This document shows, piece after piece, positions 7,343 through 17,669 of a DNA stretch of 64,000 nucleotides (its first letter is position 1; the number at the start of each line of letters is the position of its first letter). The notes under the pieces were generated by a model. That model did no database searches, was not told where the DNA came from, and was given only the letters and a program-made list of their open reading frames with translations. The DNA comes from Oleomonas cavernae (GTDB lineage Bacteria; Pseudomonadota; Alphaproteobacteria; Zavarziniales; Zavarziniaceae): NCBI RefSeq assembly GCF_003590945.1, contig NZ_QYUK01000011.1, positions 462,001 to 526,000 on the forward strand, read 5' to 3'. The translations under genes were made by a program, and so were the position numbers.

Positions 7343-8307
7343 ATGGTGTCGATAGAGCAGGGCGCGTCGGTCCCCGTGGTCCTGGCGGACGGCCGCCAAC
7401 GGATCAGCATGGGGGCCCGCCTGATCCGCAGCTTCATGCGCCGGTTCGTGAAGAACCGCCTGCGCTATGACCTGCCGGTCCACGTCACCCGCGACAAGAT
7501 CGAGCGGCTGGCCCTGCGCCAGCCCCTGCCGCCGGCCGATGTCGCGGTGGAAGCGGTCGATGCGGGCGGCATTCCCAGCTTCTGGCTGACCCCCGACAAT
7601 GCCACCGAAGGCCGGCACATCCTCTATCTCCATGGCGGCGGCTATATCGTTTGCTCGCCGCGCACCCACATGGGCTTTACCTGGCGCATCGCCAAGGAAG
7701 CCCGCGCCCGCCTGCTGCTGATCGATTACCGCCTGGCGCCGGAACACGCCTTCCCGGCCCAGATCGATGATTCCCTCACCGCCTACAAGTTCATGCTGGA
7801 CCAGGGCATCGCGCCCGAGCGAATCACGGTGATGGGGGATTCCGCCGGTGGCGGCCTCACCTTCGGCCTGCTCATGCGCCTGAAGGCCCTGGGCCTGCCC
7901 TTGCCGGGGCGGCCGTCGGCATGTCGCCCTATCTGGACCTGACGTTTACCGGCGAGAGCCACTACCTGAATGCCCTGCAAGACCCGATGATCCCGCTGGC
8001 CGGCGTCGTCTTCGGCGGCCGGACCTATCTCCAGGGCGCCGATCCCAAGCACCCGGAAGCCTCGCCCATCTACGGCGATGCCGCCGGCCTGCCGCCCACC
8101 CTGATCCAGTGCGGCTCGGACGAGGTGCTGCGGTCGGACAGCGAGCGCATGGCCCAGAACCTCAGGGCGGCCGGCGTGGCGACCGAGTTGGAGGTCTGGC
8201 ACCTGATGCCGCATGCCTGGCACGCCTTCTCGCGCTATGTGCCGGAAGGCCGCTTCGCCATTGCCAAGATCGGCGCCTTCATCCGGAAAACCATCCCGGC
8301 CGCATGA
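7343..8307 (+). CDS. Alpha/beta hydrolase, hormone-sensitive-lipase family (frameshifted)
   Basis: A 321-residue esterase once one base is restored. The first part carries the oxyanion-hole motif HGGGYIV near residue 95 and the nucleophile elbow GDSAGGG near residue 170. The second part supplies the catalytic Asp region (LIQCGSDEVLRSDS) and His (HAWHAFSRYVPEGR). The frame breaks at a GGGG run (7906-7909): as written, translation ends at 7942, while the remaining third continues in the next frame to 8307. Adding one G gives a continuous LPGAAVGMSPYLDLT. The start ATG has GGGAGAG upstream. HSL-family members hydrolyse short-chain esters. The gene follows the SDR by 84 bases on the same strand. 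Confidence 0.85.
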
Positions 8308-8408
8308 TCTGACAGGCGCCGGTGCATGGCGGTATTGCGCTGGCGTGGATTGTGAAATGGCCCGGGCTGGTCAAGGCTCGCCCCGGCCTTTCATAATCGC
8401 AAAAGAAA

Positions 8409-9335
8409 ATGTCGATCGAGCCTGTCGCCGCCGCTCCCCTCCTGACCAGGCCCCATGACGGTAGCGTGCTGAACGGCATGCTGCTGATGTGCCTGGGCGT
8501 TGCCATGTTCACCGGCATGGACGCTTTGGCCAAATGGCAGGCCGAACGTTACGACGTGCTGCAGATCGTCTTCTTCCGTTCCGCCTTTGGCATCGTGCCG
8601 ATGTTGCCGCTGCTCTTGCGGGGCGGTGTCCGGCGGCTGCTCCACACCAGGCGCCTGGGCCTGCACCTGTTGCGCGGGGCGATCGGCACCGTGTCGCTGA
8701 TCACCTTCTTCCTGGCCTATCGCTATCTCGAACTGGCCGACGCCATCGTCCTGTCCTTCGCCAGCCCGCTGTTCATGACCGCCCTGTCGGTGCCGATCCT
8801 GGGCGAGGCGGTGGGCTGGCGGCGCTGGACCGCGATCGGCGTCGGCTTCGCCGGGGTCATCGTCATGGTCCAGCCGGGCGGCGACCTGTTCACCTTGCTG
8901 GCCCTGCTGCCGATCTTCGGCGCCTTCACCTATGCCCTGGTGGGCGTAACCATCAAGATCCTCTCGCGCACCGAGGAATCGGTGACCATCGTGTTCTTCT
9001 TCAGCGTCTTTGCCGCGCTCATCTCGGGGGTGGCGCTGCCCTTCGTCTGGGTCACCCCGGCCGACCTCAGCGACTGGCTCGGCCAGATCTTCATCGGGCT
9101 GATCGGCGGCGTGGCGCAACTGGCGATGACCCAGGCTTTCCGCCTGGCGCCGGTCTCGGCGATCGCGCCGTTCGACTATAGTGCCGTCATCTGGGCCACC
9201 CTGATCGGCTATTGGGTGTGGGGCGATCTGCCCTCGACCTGGACCTGGGCCGGCGCTGTCCTGGTGGTGGGCAGCGGCCTCTACATCCTGCAGCGCGAGA
9301 CCAGCCTGGCCCGCAAGGCCCGTGCCACGGCCTGA
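8409..9335 (+). CDS. DMT superfamily transporter (EamA type)
   Basis: 308 residues made of two EamA repeats, with about ten hydrophobic segments. The first repeat runs from GMLLMCLGVAMFTGMDALAK and the second from LPIFGAFTYALVGVTIKIL. The first half ends with the typical LPILGEAVGWRRWTAIGVGFAGV-like pattern (here VPILGEAVGWRRW) and the second with YWVWGDLPSTWTWAGAVLVVG. Members export amino acids, nucleosides or other metabolites; the substrate cannot be read from sequence. The predicted location is the inner membrane. The start ATG is preceded only by an A-rich stretch. It lies between the hydrolase and phnC on the same strand, 80 bases before phnC. Confidence 0.88.
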   Translation: MSIEPVAAAPLLTRPHDGSVLNGMLLMCLGVAMFTGMDALAKWQAERYDVLQIVFFRSAFGIVPMLPLLLRGGVRRLLHTRRLGLHLLRGAIGTVSLITFFLAYRYLELADAIVLSFASPLFMTALSVPILGEAVGWRRWTAIGVGFAGVIVMVQPGGDLFTLLALLPIFGAFTYALVGVTIKILSRTEESVTIVFFFSVFAALISGVALPFVWVTPADLSDWLGQIFIGLIGGVAQLAMTQAFRLAPVSAIAPFDYSAVIWATLIGYWVWGDLPSTWTWAGAVLVVGSGLYILQRETSLARKARATA

Positions 9336-9415
9336 CACGAAAGCTTCATCAAAACGCAAACGACTGGTCACGCGCGGTTGTTATCCGATCCCCGTAGCAA
9401 TGTGTGGGGAACGGC

Positions 9416-10267
9416 ATGGTCGCCGCGATCGAGGTGCGTCAACTGACCAAGACCTTCGGCGCCGGCCGCAAGGCCCTGGACGCCGTCGATCTGACCATCG
9501 AAAAGGGCGAGATGGTCGCCCTGATCGGCGCCTCGGGCTCGGGCAAGTCGACCTTGATGCGCCACGTCGCGGGCCTCGTCGCCGCCGACCGCAAGGGCAC
9601 CCATGACGGTTCGATCCTGGTCAACGGCCGGCCGGTGCAGGACAAGGGCCGGATCGGCCGCGAGGTGCGCGACATCCGGTCCGAAATCGGCTTCGTCTTC
9701 CAGCAGTTCGGCCTGGTCAACCGCATGAGCGTGCTGACCAACACCCTGGCCGGTGCCCTGGGCCGCCTGCCCCAGTGGCGCACCTTGTTCAAGCTGTTTC
9801 CCCGTGCCGATCGCGATCTGGCCATGGCGGCCCTGGCCCGGGTCGGCGTCGCCGACTGGGCCTACGAACGGGCGGGCACGCTTTCCGGCGGCCAGCAGCA
9901 GCGCGTGGCGATCGCCCGCACCCTGGTGCAGAAGGCGCCGGTGGTGATGGCCGACGAGCCGATCGCCTCGCTCGATCCCACCGCCTCGCGCAACGTCATG
10001 GAAATCCTGCAGCGGATCAACCGCGAGGACGGCATCACCGTCGTCGTCACCCTGCACCAGGTCGACTACGCGGTGCGCTACTGCCCGCGCACGGTCGCCC
10101 TGCGCCGCGGCCGCATCGTCTACGACGGCCCCTCGGCCGAGCTGACGCCCCAGTTGCTGGGCGAGCTCTATGCCGGCGATCAGGAAGCCGCCGCCGCCCT
10201 GTGGGGCACGGCCATGCAGGATGGTGCCGACAGCCTCGAGATGAAGCTGGCCGCCGGCCTGGTGTAA
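9416..10267 (+). CDS. phnC: PhnC, phosphonate ABC importer ATPase
   Basis: 283 residues with Walker [11 protein letters not shown]-loop [15 protein letters not shown], signature [13 protein letters not shown], Walker [13 protein letters not shown] and switch region [12 protein letters not shown]. The [16 protein letters not shown] stretch and the [12 protein letters not shown] pattern are those of phosphonate importers. It energises uptake of phosphonates (and possibly phosphite or phosphate) through PhnE, with PhnD as the binding protein. The ATG at 9416 has GGGGA five bases upstream; a GTG at 9404 is a weaker choice. It heads a phnC-D-E unit on the same strand as the C-P lyase genes but 3.9 kb away, with unrelated genes between. 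Confidence 0.95.
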   Translation: MVAAIEVRQLTKTFGAGRKALDAVDLTIEKGEMVALIGASGSGKSTLMRHVAGLVAADRKGTHDGSILVNGRPVQDKGRIGREVRDIRSEIGFVFQQFGLVNRMSVLTNTLAGALGRLPQWRTLFKLFPRADRDLAMAALARVGVADWAYERAGTLSGGQQQRVAIARTLVQKAPVVMADEPIASLDPTASRNVMEILQRINREDGITVVVTLHQVDYAVRYCPRTVALRRGRIVYDGPSAELTPQLLGELYAGDQEAAAALWGTAMQDGADSLEMKLAAGLV

Positions 10268-10314
10268 CGCACAAGTTTTCGTCATCACCCAGCCTGAAAC
10301 AAGGATCAAGGCTC

Positions 10315-11316
10315 ATGTTCAAGAAGACCGTCGCCGCGTTGGCCATGATGGGGGCAGCCTTCGGCTTTGCCGCCAAGGCCGATGCCGCCGAAGCCCTGAA
10401 CTTCGGCATCATCTCGACCGAATCCTCGGCCAACCTCAAGACCATCTGGGACCCGTTCCTGGCCGACATGACCAAGCAGACCGGCTTTGACGTGAAGGCG
10501 TTCTTCGCCTCCGACTATGCCGGCGTGATCGAGGCGATGCGCTTCAAGCAGGTCGACGTTGCCTGGTACGGCAACAAGTCGGCCATGGAAGCCGTCGACC
10601 GCGCCAACGGCGAGATCTTCGTGCAGACCGTTGCGATCGACGGCACGGCCGGCTATTTCGGCCACCTGATCGTCCCCAGCGACAGCCCGCTGACCAGCCT
10701 GGACGACCTGCTCAAGCACGGCGGCAAGGACCTGATTTTCGGTAACGGCGACCCGAACTCCACCTCGGGCTTCCTGGTCCCCGGCTATTACGTCTTCGCG
10801 CTGAACAATATCGACCCGAAGACCTACTTCAAGCAGGTCCTCAATGCCGGTCACGAGGCCAACGCCCTGGCCGTCGCCAACCACCAGGTCGACATCGCCA
10901 CCAACAACAGCGAGAACCTGTCGCGTCTCAAGGTGACCAAGCCGGAAGCCCTGGACAAGATCAAGATCATCTGGACCTCGCCGCTGATCCCCTCCGACCC
11001 GATCGTCTGGCGCAAGGATCTGTCCGACGCCAACAAGGAAAAGCTGAAGAGCTTCTTCCTGGGCTATGGCACCGAGCGCGCGGGCGTGACCGCCGATCAG
11101 GTCGCGGCCGAGAAGAAGGTCCTGGCCGGCCTGCAGTGGTCGAACTTCAAGCCCTCGAACGATGACCAGCTCATCCCGATCCGTCAGCTCGAGATGTTCA
11201 AGAAGAAGCGCAAGCTCGAGGCCGACACCTCGCTGGCGCCCGAAGAGAAGGCCAAGGCAATCGCCGAGATCGACGCCCAGCTCAAGGCGCTCGAAACCAA
11301 GTCCAAGACCAACTGA
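10315..11316 (+). CDS. phnD: PhnD, periplasmic phosphonate-binding protein
   Basis: 333 residues with a signal peptide (MFKKTVAALAMMGAAFGFAA, cleavage near ADA-AEA), then LNFGIISTESSANLKTIWDP, the typical start of mature PhnD. The ligand region includes FFASDYAGVIEAMRFKQVDVAWYG, DPNSTSGFLVPGYYVF and NNSENLSRL. It captures phosphonates in the periplasm and delivers them to PhnE. The C-terminal tail is unusually rich in Lys/Glu and may be helical. A stable stem-loop follows the gene (11327-11355), often seen after the binding-protein gene of ABC operons. It lies 47 bases after phnC. Confidence 0.95.
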   Translation: MFKKTVAALAMMGAAFGFAAKADAAEALNFGIISTESSANLKTIWDPFLADMTKQTGFDVKAFFASDYAGVIEAMRFKQVDVAWYGNKSAMEAVDRANGEIFVQTVAIDGTAGYFGHLIVPSDSPLTSLDDLLKHGGKDLIFGNGDPNSTSGFLVPGYYVFALNNIDPKTYFKQVLNAGHEANALAVANHQVDIATNNSENLSRLKVTKPEALDKIKIIWTSPLIPSDPIVWRKDLSDANKEKLKSFFLGYGTERAGVTADQVAAEKKVLAGLQWSNFKPSNDDQLIPIRQLEMFKKKRKLEADTSLAPEEKAKAIAEIDAQLKALETKSKTN

Positions 11317-11326
11317 TTGAACGGGG

Positions 11327-11355
11327 GGCGGCGTCGGCGCAAGGCCGGCGCCGCC
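11327..11355 (+). promoter_or_regulatory. Stem-loop between phnD and phnE
   Basis: Arms of 12 bases (11327-11338 and 11344-11355) pair at 11 of 12 positions with a GCAAG loop. No U-run follows. Its place after the binding-protein gene suggests an mRNA-stabilising element or partial attenuator that keeps PhnD in excess over PhnE; inferred from position only. Confidence 0.6.
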
Positions 11356-11380
11356 CTCTCTGTATCTGGAAGGCGCGGCC

Positions 11381-12212
11381 ATGACCCTGACGACCACCGC
11401 ATCCGGCGCACCCGACGCCGACCTGCGCCGCCGCCTGGAAGGCCGCCGCCGTCTCTTCACCATCGGCAGTTGGCTTGCCTTCCTCGTCCTGCTGGTCCTG
11501 TCCTATGAAGGCGCCGGCATCGATCTGGGCAAGCTGTGGACCAACCGTGACAATATCGCGGTGATGGCCGGGACTTCTGGCCCGAGAATTTCCTGCGTTT
11601 CGTCCAGCGCACCGAGTGGCTGTTCTATATCCAGGGCATGTGGGAAACCATCCAGATCGCGGTCTGGGGTACCTTCCTTGCCGTGGTGTCCGCCGTGCCC
11701 CTGGGCCTGATGTGTTCGCACAATGTGGCGCCCTGGTGGATCGTGCAGCCCACGCGCCGTGTGATGGATGCCTTGCGCGCGATCAACGAGATCGTCTTCG
11801 CCCTGCTGTTCGTGGTCGCCGTGGGCTTGGGCCGTTCGCCGGTGCGCTGGCCCTGTTCGTCCACACCACCGGCATCCTGGCCAAGCTGTTTTCGGAAGCG
11901 GTCGAGGCGATCGACCATCGGCCGGTCGAAGGTATTCGCGCCACCGGCGCCTCCACCCTCGACGAGATCGTCTACGGCGTGATTCCCCAGGTCATGCCGC
12001 TGTGGGTCTCCTACGCGCTCTACCGCTTCGAATCCAATGTCCGCTCGGCCGCCGTGCTGGGCATCGTCGGCGCCGGCGGCATCGGCATGTCGCTGTACGA
12101 GGAACTGCGTTCCTTCAACTATCCCACGGCCGGCGCGATCATGCTGATCATCATCCTCGGCGTCAGCCTGCTCGACATTCTCTCGGCCCGCCTGCGCAAG
12201 CTCGTGACCTGA
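11381..12212 (+). CDS. phnE: PhnE, phosphonate ABC permease (two frameshifts)
   Basis: A 277-residue membrane protein when two single bases are restored. The N-terminal part has one strong membrane segment ([18 protein letters not shown]). The middle part ([33 protein letters not shown]) and the last part ([21 protein letters not shown], the coupling EAA-type loop contacting PhnC) lie in two further frames. The breaks are at GGG 11570-11572 and CC 11832-11833; one added G gives ...[14 protein letters not shown] and one added C gives ...[14 protein letters not shown]. Without repair the gene is three fragments. The ATG at 11381 has GGAAGG about eight bases upstream. It forms the transmembrane channel with PhnC and PhnD. 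No phnE2 gene follows. Confidence 0.9.
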
Positions 12213-12310
12213 AGGGCCGGCGTCACCAGGCCCGGGTACTGCAGCACGGGTTCAGCAAATTTTAACGCTACTCTGGTTGTATTTTCTCTCCATATTGGGG
12301 AGAACGGGCG

Positions 12311-15300
12311 GTGGCCTCAAAAACGATCGCGTCGAGCGGCAACTTGATCGCAGCGAGCATTTCGACGGAACTGGGTGCGCGCTTCACTTCTCAATGGTAT
12401 CTGGGCGCCCCCAATGCCTTCGGCCAGGTCAATCAATGGGCCGTCAGTCTTGAGACCGTGTGGACGGATTATCAGGGACGGGGCGTTTCGGTCGGCATCA
12501 TCGACGAGGGCTTCGACCTTACCCATCCCGATCTGATCGACCGCTTCAACCTCCCGCTCAGCTACGATCCCCGAGACCTCTCGACCCTCATCTCCATCCT
12601 GCCCGACAACGAGACCAGCCGGCACGGCACGTGGGTGGCGGGTGTCCTGGGTGCCCATCGGGCTGACGGCGGCGGCATGGTCGGAGTGGCGCCCGGGGCC
12701 GATCTGGCCGGCCTGTACATGCGCTTTGGCGCCGACGGTGCCACGCAGTTGGAAGTCGCCGACCTGCTGCGCCATGCCAAGGCGCTCGACGTGGTCAACA
12801 TGTCCTGGGGCTATGCCGAGAGCTTCGGGGACAATTTCGATTTGCCCTGGTTCAGCGAGATGGGCGAAGCCATCGACGATGCCCTGGCCACGAGCCGGGG
12901 TGGCTTGGGTACCGTCTTCGTCGCCGCGGCGGGCAACGACCGCCAGTATGCGCCGGCCAGCGCGGCCCTGGACGGCGACAACACCAATGCGCACAACCTC
13001 TCCAACCACCGCGGGATCATCACCGTCGCCGCGAGCGACGCCAGCGGCGCCATCGCACCGTTTTCGACGCCGGGCGCCAGCGTCTTCATCACCGCGCCGG
13101 GAACCCAGATCCAGACCACCAACACCGGCACCCTGGGGGCTATCTCTCGCTGCCGGTTCTGTATGTGACCGTCGAGGGGACTTCGTTCGCCACCCCGATC
13201 GTCGCCGGCGTCGTCGCCTTGATGCTGGAGGCCAACCCACTGCTGACCTATCGCGACGTCCAGCAGATCCTGGCCTCCAGCGCCCGGGTCCTGGCGGACA
13301 GCGTCACTGGCTGGGACCAGAACGGTGCCATCACCCTGAATGGCGCAGGCTTCCATGTCAGCCATGATTTCGGTTTCGGCCTGGTCGATGCGCATGCCGC
13401 CGTCCGCCTCGCCGAAAGCTGGCAGGGTTTCGGGGCGGGCGGCCAGCAGGTGCTGATCGACGCCGACACCAGCGCCTCGCCGGCGGGTGCGATCCCCGAC
13501 CAGGGCAGCCTCAGCCGGTCCGTCAACATCGCCCCGGTGCCGGGCGTCACGGTCGAGTGGGCCGAGGTCGACATCAACCTCGCGCACACGCACCTGGGCG
13601 ATTTGCGCATCACCCTGATCTCGCCCGACGGCACCGCCAGCATCCTGATGGACCGGCCGGCCGCCGGCACCCTGGCCACCGACGACCTCAACTTCACACT
13701 GACCACCAATCACGCCTGGGGCGAGGCGCCCGACGGCACCTGGACGCTGAAGGTCGAAGACCTGGGCACCGGCGGCACGGGCACGCTGGTCGCCTGGGAC
13801 CTGCGCCTCTACGGCAACGATACGGCGTCGGCGACCACCTACGTGTTCAACGACGAATATGCGGCACTCGATCGCGGCGACGGCAGGATCGAAGGCCGTG
13901 ATACGGCGCGCGATGTCATCAATGCCGCGGCCGTCACCGCCGCCGTGACCATCGACCTTGCCACGGCGGCGGCGGTCATCGGCGACCGCGCCCTCACCAT
14001 CGTCAATCCCAGCCTGATCGACGATGTCATGGGCGGCGACGGCAACGACGTGATCGTCGGCAATGCGCTGGGCAACAAGCTGGCCGGCGCGCGCGGCAGC
14101 GACAGCCTGCGCGGCGGTGCCGGCAATGACACGCTCGACGGTGGCGCCGGGATCGACACCCTGGCCGGGGGTGTCGGCAATGACGTGTATTATGTCGACC
14201 GGGCCGACGACGTGGTCACCGAAGCCTCGGGCGAGGGCAGCGATACGATCAATACCAGCGTGGACTGGGTGCTTGCTGCCAGCCAGTATGTCGAGAAGGT
14301 CGTGGCATTAGGCACAACTGGGATTACCCTGACCGGCAATGCCATGGCCAATCAGTTGGTCGGCAACGATGCCGCCAACACCTTGAATGGCGGCGGCGGC
14401 GACGATGTGCTCCAGGGCGCCGGCGGCGACGATCGCCTGACCGGGGGCAGCGGCAACGACCGCCTCGATGGCGGTGCCGGTATCGACACCATGGCGGGCG
14501 GGCTGGGTAACGACATCTACTATGTCAACGTGCTTCAGGATACGGTGACCGAGGCCGGTGGCGAGGGCACGGACGTCGTCTATGCTGCCGCCGACTGGGC
14601 CCTGGCGGCCGGCCTGTCGATCGAAGCCATGCAGGCGACGGGCGCATCGGCGGTCCGGCTCACCGGCAACGAACTGGCCAATCAGCTTGCGGGTAACGCG
14701 GCCGGTAACGTGTTGAGCGGTGCCGCGGGCGACGACATCCTGTTCGGCCTGGACGGGGCGGATACGCTGCTGGGCGGTGACGGTCTCGATCGGCTCGATG
14801 GCGGGGCGGGGGCCGATACCATGGCCGGCGCTGCCGGCGACGACACCTATTACATCGACAATGCCGGCGACAAGGTGACGGAGTTGCTGTCGGCAGGCCG
14901 CGACCTCGCCTATGCCTATGCCGACTGGACCCTGGGCGCAGGCCAGGCGGTGGAAGCCGTCGTGGCCGCCGGCACCGCGGCCGTTGCCCTGACCGGCAAT
15001 GAGCTGGCCAACCAGCTCAACGGCAACGATGCCGGCAATCGGCTGGATGGGGGCTTGGCGACGACCTGGTGTTCGGCCTCGCCGGCAACGACACGCTTTA
15101 CGGTGGTGACGGCCGCGACCGCCTCGACGGCGGCACGGGCGCCGACACCATGTCGGGCGGTGCCGGCAACGACGTGTTCTATGTCGACAATGCCGGCGAT
15201 CTGGTCCAGGAAGCCGTCGGCGGCGGCAGCGATTGGGTCTATGCCACAGCCTCGTGGCGCGCGACCGCCGGGGCGGAGATCGAAATCGTCCAGGCCTCGG

Positions 15301-15722
15301 GCACCGCGGCGATCGATCTCACCGGTACCGATCTGGTCGATCGCCTGCGCGGCAACACGGCGGCCAACACCCTCGATGGCGGCGCCGGCAACGACGTCTT
15401 GACCGGCAACGGCGGCAACGATCGCCTGATCGGCGGTGCCGGTCGCGACCAGGTCGATGGCGGGGCGGGCAGCGACACGATCCTGGGCGGCACCGGCGCC
15501 GATGTCTTCACCTTCGCCCTGGGCAATGGTCTTGACACGATCCAGGATTTCAACCGGGCGGAACTCGACAAGCTGCTGTTCTCGGGCTTCTCGACGGCGA
15601 TCGATCCGACCAAGATCGGCTTTGCCGCGGCCGACGGCCTCCACCTCGACTTCGGCAATGGCGACGTGCTCGTTCTCGCCGGCATCACCAGCCTGCAATC
15701 GTCGGACTGGGCTTTCGCATGA
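12311..15722 (+). CDS. Secreted subtilisin-like protease with P domain and RTX repeats (two frameshifts)
   Basis: About 1137 residues after repair. The S8 peptidase domain has Asp65 (VGIIDEGFDLTHPDL), His105 (SRHGTWVAGVLGAH), and Ser near 291 (GTSFATPIVAG), with the oxyanion Asn region AAAGNDRQYAPAS. It is followed by a proprotein-convertase P domain (VEWAEVDINLAHTHLGDLRI to WDLRLYG) and then RTX calcium-binding repeats of the GGxGxDxLxGG type to the end. There is no N-terminal signal peptide, so export through a type I system using the C-terminus is expected; no such transporter is in the window. Frames break at GGGGG 13135-13139 and GG 15057-15058, each mended by one G. The start is GTG with GGGGAG eight bases upstream. 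The first break falls just before the catalytic Ser, so this sequence as written would give no active enzyme. Confidence 0.88.
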
Positions 15723-15809
15723 GCGCGCAGGCTTGGCATCGTTGATTGCAGGGCGCACGCTGATCCTTCACAGGTAACGTTGTGGCTTACGTTTACGAAG
15801 GACAGGCGA

Positions 15810-16577
15810 ATGGCCGGCAGGCTTGAAGGCAAGGTGGCGATCATCTCCGGTGGGGCGACCGGCATGGGCGGGGCCGCATCCCGGCTGTTCGCCGCGGAAG
15901 GGGCCAAGATCGCGATCATCGATCGCAACACCCTGGCGGCCGAGGAAGCCGTGGCGGCGATCGCGGCCGCGGGCGGCATCGCCCGGGCCTGGACCGCCGA
16001 TGTTTCCGACGAGACGCAGGTGATCGCCGCGGTCGAGGGGGCAAGGGCTCACTTCGGCGCCGTCACCGTGCTCTTCAATCACGCCGGCAGCATCGTCATC
16101 AAGCCGTTCCTGGAGACCACGCTCGAGGAATGGGATCGGCTGCATGCCATCAATGTCCGCTCGATGTTCCTGATGACCCGCGCCGTCCTGCCGCAGATGA
16201 TCGCGGCCGGCGGCGGCTCGATCGTCTGTACCTCCTCCACCTCGGCGGTGGCGGCGACCCCGATGGAGGTGCTCTACGACACCACCAAGGGGGCCTGCCA
16301 CATGTTCGCCCGGGCGATCGCGGTCGAATTCCGCGACCGCAACATCCGCTGCAACGCCGTCTGCCCCGGGTTTGTTCGCACGCCGCACGGCCTGCGCGAA
16401 ATCGAGGAATTGCAGCGCCTGGGCGTCGATGTCTCCGAAGCTGGCATCGCGCTCCTTCAGGGCCGCATCGGCGAGCCCGAGGAAGTGGCCAGGGCCGCCC
16501 TGTTCCTGGCCAGCGACGAGTCGAGCTTCGTCAACGGCACGCACCTGTTCGTCGACAACGGCTTCACCGCCGCCTGA
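15810..16577 (+). CDS. Short-chain dehydrogenase/reductase (FabG/BDH-like)
   Basis: 255 residues, starting MAGRLEGKVAIISGGATGMG. Classical SDR motifs: SGGATGMGGA (NAD(P)-binding), NHAG in place of the usual NNAG, the Ser of SSTSAVAATP, and the catalytic YDTTK, then the CPGFVRTPHG region. The end FLASDESSFVNGTHLFVDNGFTAA is the standard closing of FabG-like enzymes. The specific substrate cannot be named; relatives reduce or oxidise 3-hydroxyacyl, sugar or alcohol groups. AAGGA lies about eight bases before the ATG. It stands alone after the subtilase (87-base gap) and 92 bases before cobA. Confidence 0.88.
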   Translation: MAGRLEGKVAIISGGATGMGGAASRLFAAEGAKIAIIDRNTLAAEEAVAAIAAAGGIARAWTADVSDETQVIAAVEGARAHFGAVTVLFNHAGSIVIKPFLETTLEEWDRLHAINVRSMFLMTRAVLPQMIAAGGGSIVCTSSTSAVAATPMEVLYDTTKGACHMFARAIAVEFRDRNIRCNAVCPGFVRTPHGLREIEELQRLGVDVSEAGIALLQGRIGEPEEVARAALFLASDESSFVNGTHLFVDNGFTAA

Positions 16578-16669
16578 AGGAATCTGAACCTCGGTATTGA
16601 AAAGCCACAGGCGCGGACGCTATGTGTGAGGCATAAACCCCGGCTTGCCGCCGGCGGTGGAGATTGCCG

Positions 16670-17497
16670 TTGTCCCAGAGCACCCCGCGTTTCGACTTCC
16701 TGCCCGAGTTCCTGCCCGGCTGGGTCTGGCTCGCCGGGGCCGGGCCGGGGGATCCGTCCCTGCTGACCCTGGGCGTCCATGACGCGCTGGGCCAGGCGGA
16801 CGTGATCGTGCACGATGCCCTGGTGGGCGGCCAGATCCTGCGTTTTGCGCGGGCCGGCGTGCTGCTCGAATATGTCGGCAAGCGGGGCGGGCGGCCCTCC
16901 TGCCGCCAGGCGGACATCACCGAACGGATGATCGCCCTGGCCCGGTCGGGCAAGCGGGTGCTGCGCCTGAAAGGCGGCGACCCCTTCATGTTCGGCCGCG
17001 GCGGCGAGGAGGCGCAGGAACTGGCCCGTGCCGGCATTCCCTTCCGCGTCCTGCCCGGCGTGACCGCGGGGATCGGGGGCCTTGCCTATGGCGGCGTGCC
17101 GGCGACCCACCGCGACGTCAATTCCGCCATCACCTTCCTGACCGGCCATGATGCCGGCGGTGCGGTGCCCGACAAGCTGGATTGGGGCGCGATCGCCCGG
17201 GGCGCGCCGGTCCTGGTGATCTACATGGGGGTCAAGCACCTGGACGCGATTGCCACGCGGCTGATGGCCGGCGGCCGCCCCGGCAGCGAACCGGTCGCCG
17301 TCATCTCGGACGCGACCCTGCCCAGCCAGCAGGTCATCGAGACCACGCTGAGCGCCGCCGCCGCCGCGGTCGCCGCCGCCGGCCTGCACGCCCCGGCGAT
17401 GATCGTGGTGGGCGAAGTGGTGCGCCTGCGCGCCGAACTCGACTGGCTGGGCCGCTTCGTCCTGCCCGCCGCCGCTGAGCGCCAGATCGTCGGCTGA
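16670..17497 (+). CDS. cobA: Uroporphyrinogen-III C-methyltransferase (SUMT)
   Basis: 275 residues. SUMT adds two SAM-derived methyl groups to uroporphyrinogen III to make precorrin-2, the branch point to cobalamin and siroheme. Visible motifs: VWLAGAGPGDPSLLTL (glycine-rich SAM loop), VIVHDALVGG, GKRGGRPSCRQADI, VLRLKGGDPFMFGRGGEEA, and GVTAGIGGLAYGGVPATHR. I chose the TTG at 16670, with GGTGGAG seven bases upstream; a TTG at 16664 is too close to that site. MetH in this window needs cobalamin, which fits a B12 role, but no other cob genes are nearby. A short terminator follows. Confidence 0.92.
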   Translation: MSQSTPRFDFLPEFLPGWVWLAGAGPGDPSLLTLGVHDALGQADVIVHDALVGGQILRFARAGVLLEYVGKRGGRPSCRQADITERMIALARSGKRVLRLKGGDPFMFGRGGEEAQELARAGIPFRVLPGVTAGIGGLAYGGVPATHRDVNSAITFLTGHDAGGAVPDKLDWGAIARGAPVLVIYMGVKHLDAIATRLMAGGRPGSEPVAVISDATLPSQQVIETTLSAAAAAVAAAGLHAPAMIVVGEVVRLRAELDWLGRFVLPAAAERQIVG

Positions 17498-17503
17498 CGG
17501 GGC

Positions 17504-17525
17504 ATCGCCTCAACGGCGATTTTCT
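17504..17525 (+). terminator. Probable intrinsic terminator after cobA
   Basis: ATCGCC (17504-17509), loop TCAAC, GGCGAT (17515-17520), followed by TTTCT. The stem is short but sits seven bases after the cobA stop and ends in a T-rich tail. Confidence 0.5.
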
Positions 17526-17548
17526 AAATATAGGCACAACCAGAACCC

Positions 17549-17654
17549 GTCATGACCGGGCTTGTCCCGGTCATCCGCGTCGGGACGAGCCACATCTGTT
17601 GACGCAAGAGGCAGCTTGGCGACGTGGATGGCCGGGACTTCGCCCGGCCATGAC
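17549..17654. repeat. Dispersed palindromic repeat
   Basis: Two self-complementary segments, GTCATGACCGGGCTTGTCCCGG with following bases at 17549-17576 and a GGATGGCCGGGACTTCGCCCGG with following bases at 17626-17654, lie about 50 bases apart. It belongs to the general class of GTCAT-bounded palindromes also found at 26049, 30003 and 43005, but with its own core. It occupies the gap between the convergent cobA and DUF1289 genes. Confidence 0.65.
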
Positions 17655-17669
17655 GATTGATGGGAGGGA

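Noticed and set aside
9336-9415. A Pho box before phnC
   Set aside because: The gap holds TTCATCAAAACGCAAACG but not two clear CTGTCAT-type half sites 11 bases apart, so phosphate control cannot be claimed.
12311-15722. Repeat-rich DNA as a possible CRISPR array or satellite
   Set aside because: The repeats, and those at 40300-42900, are coding RTX nonapeptides with codon-level variation and no constant spacer-repeat pattern.
16597-16626. TTGAAA ... TATGTG as a cobA promoter
   Set aside because: Spacer of 18 bases and a poor -10 box; not better than chance in this region.
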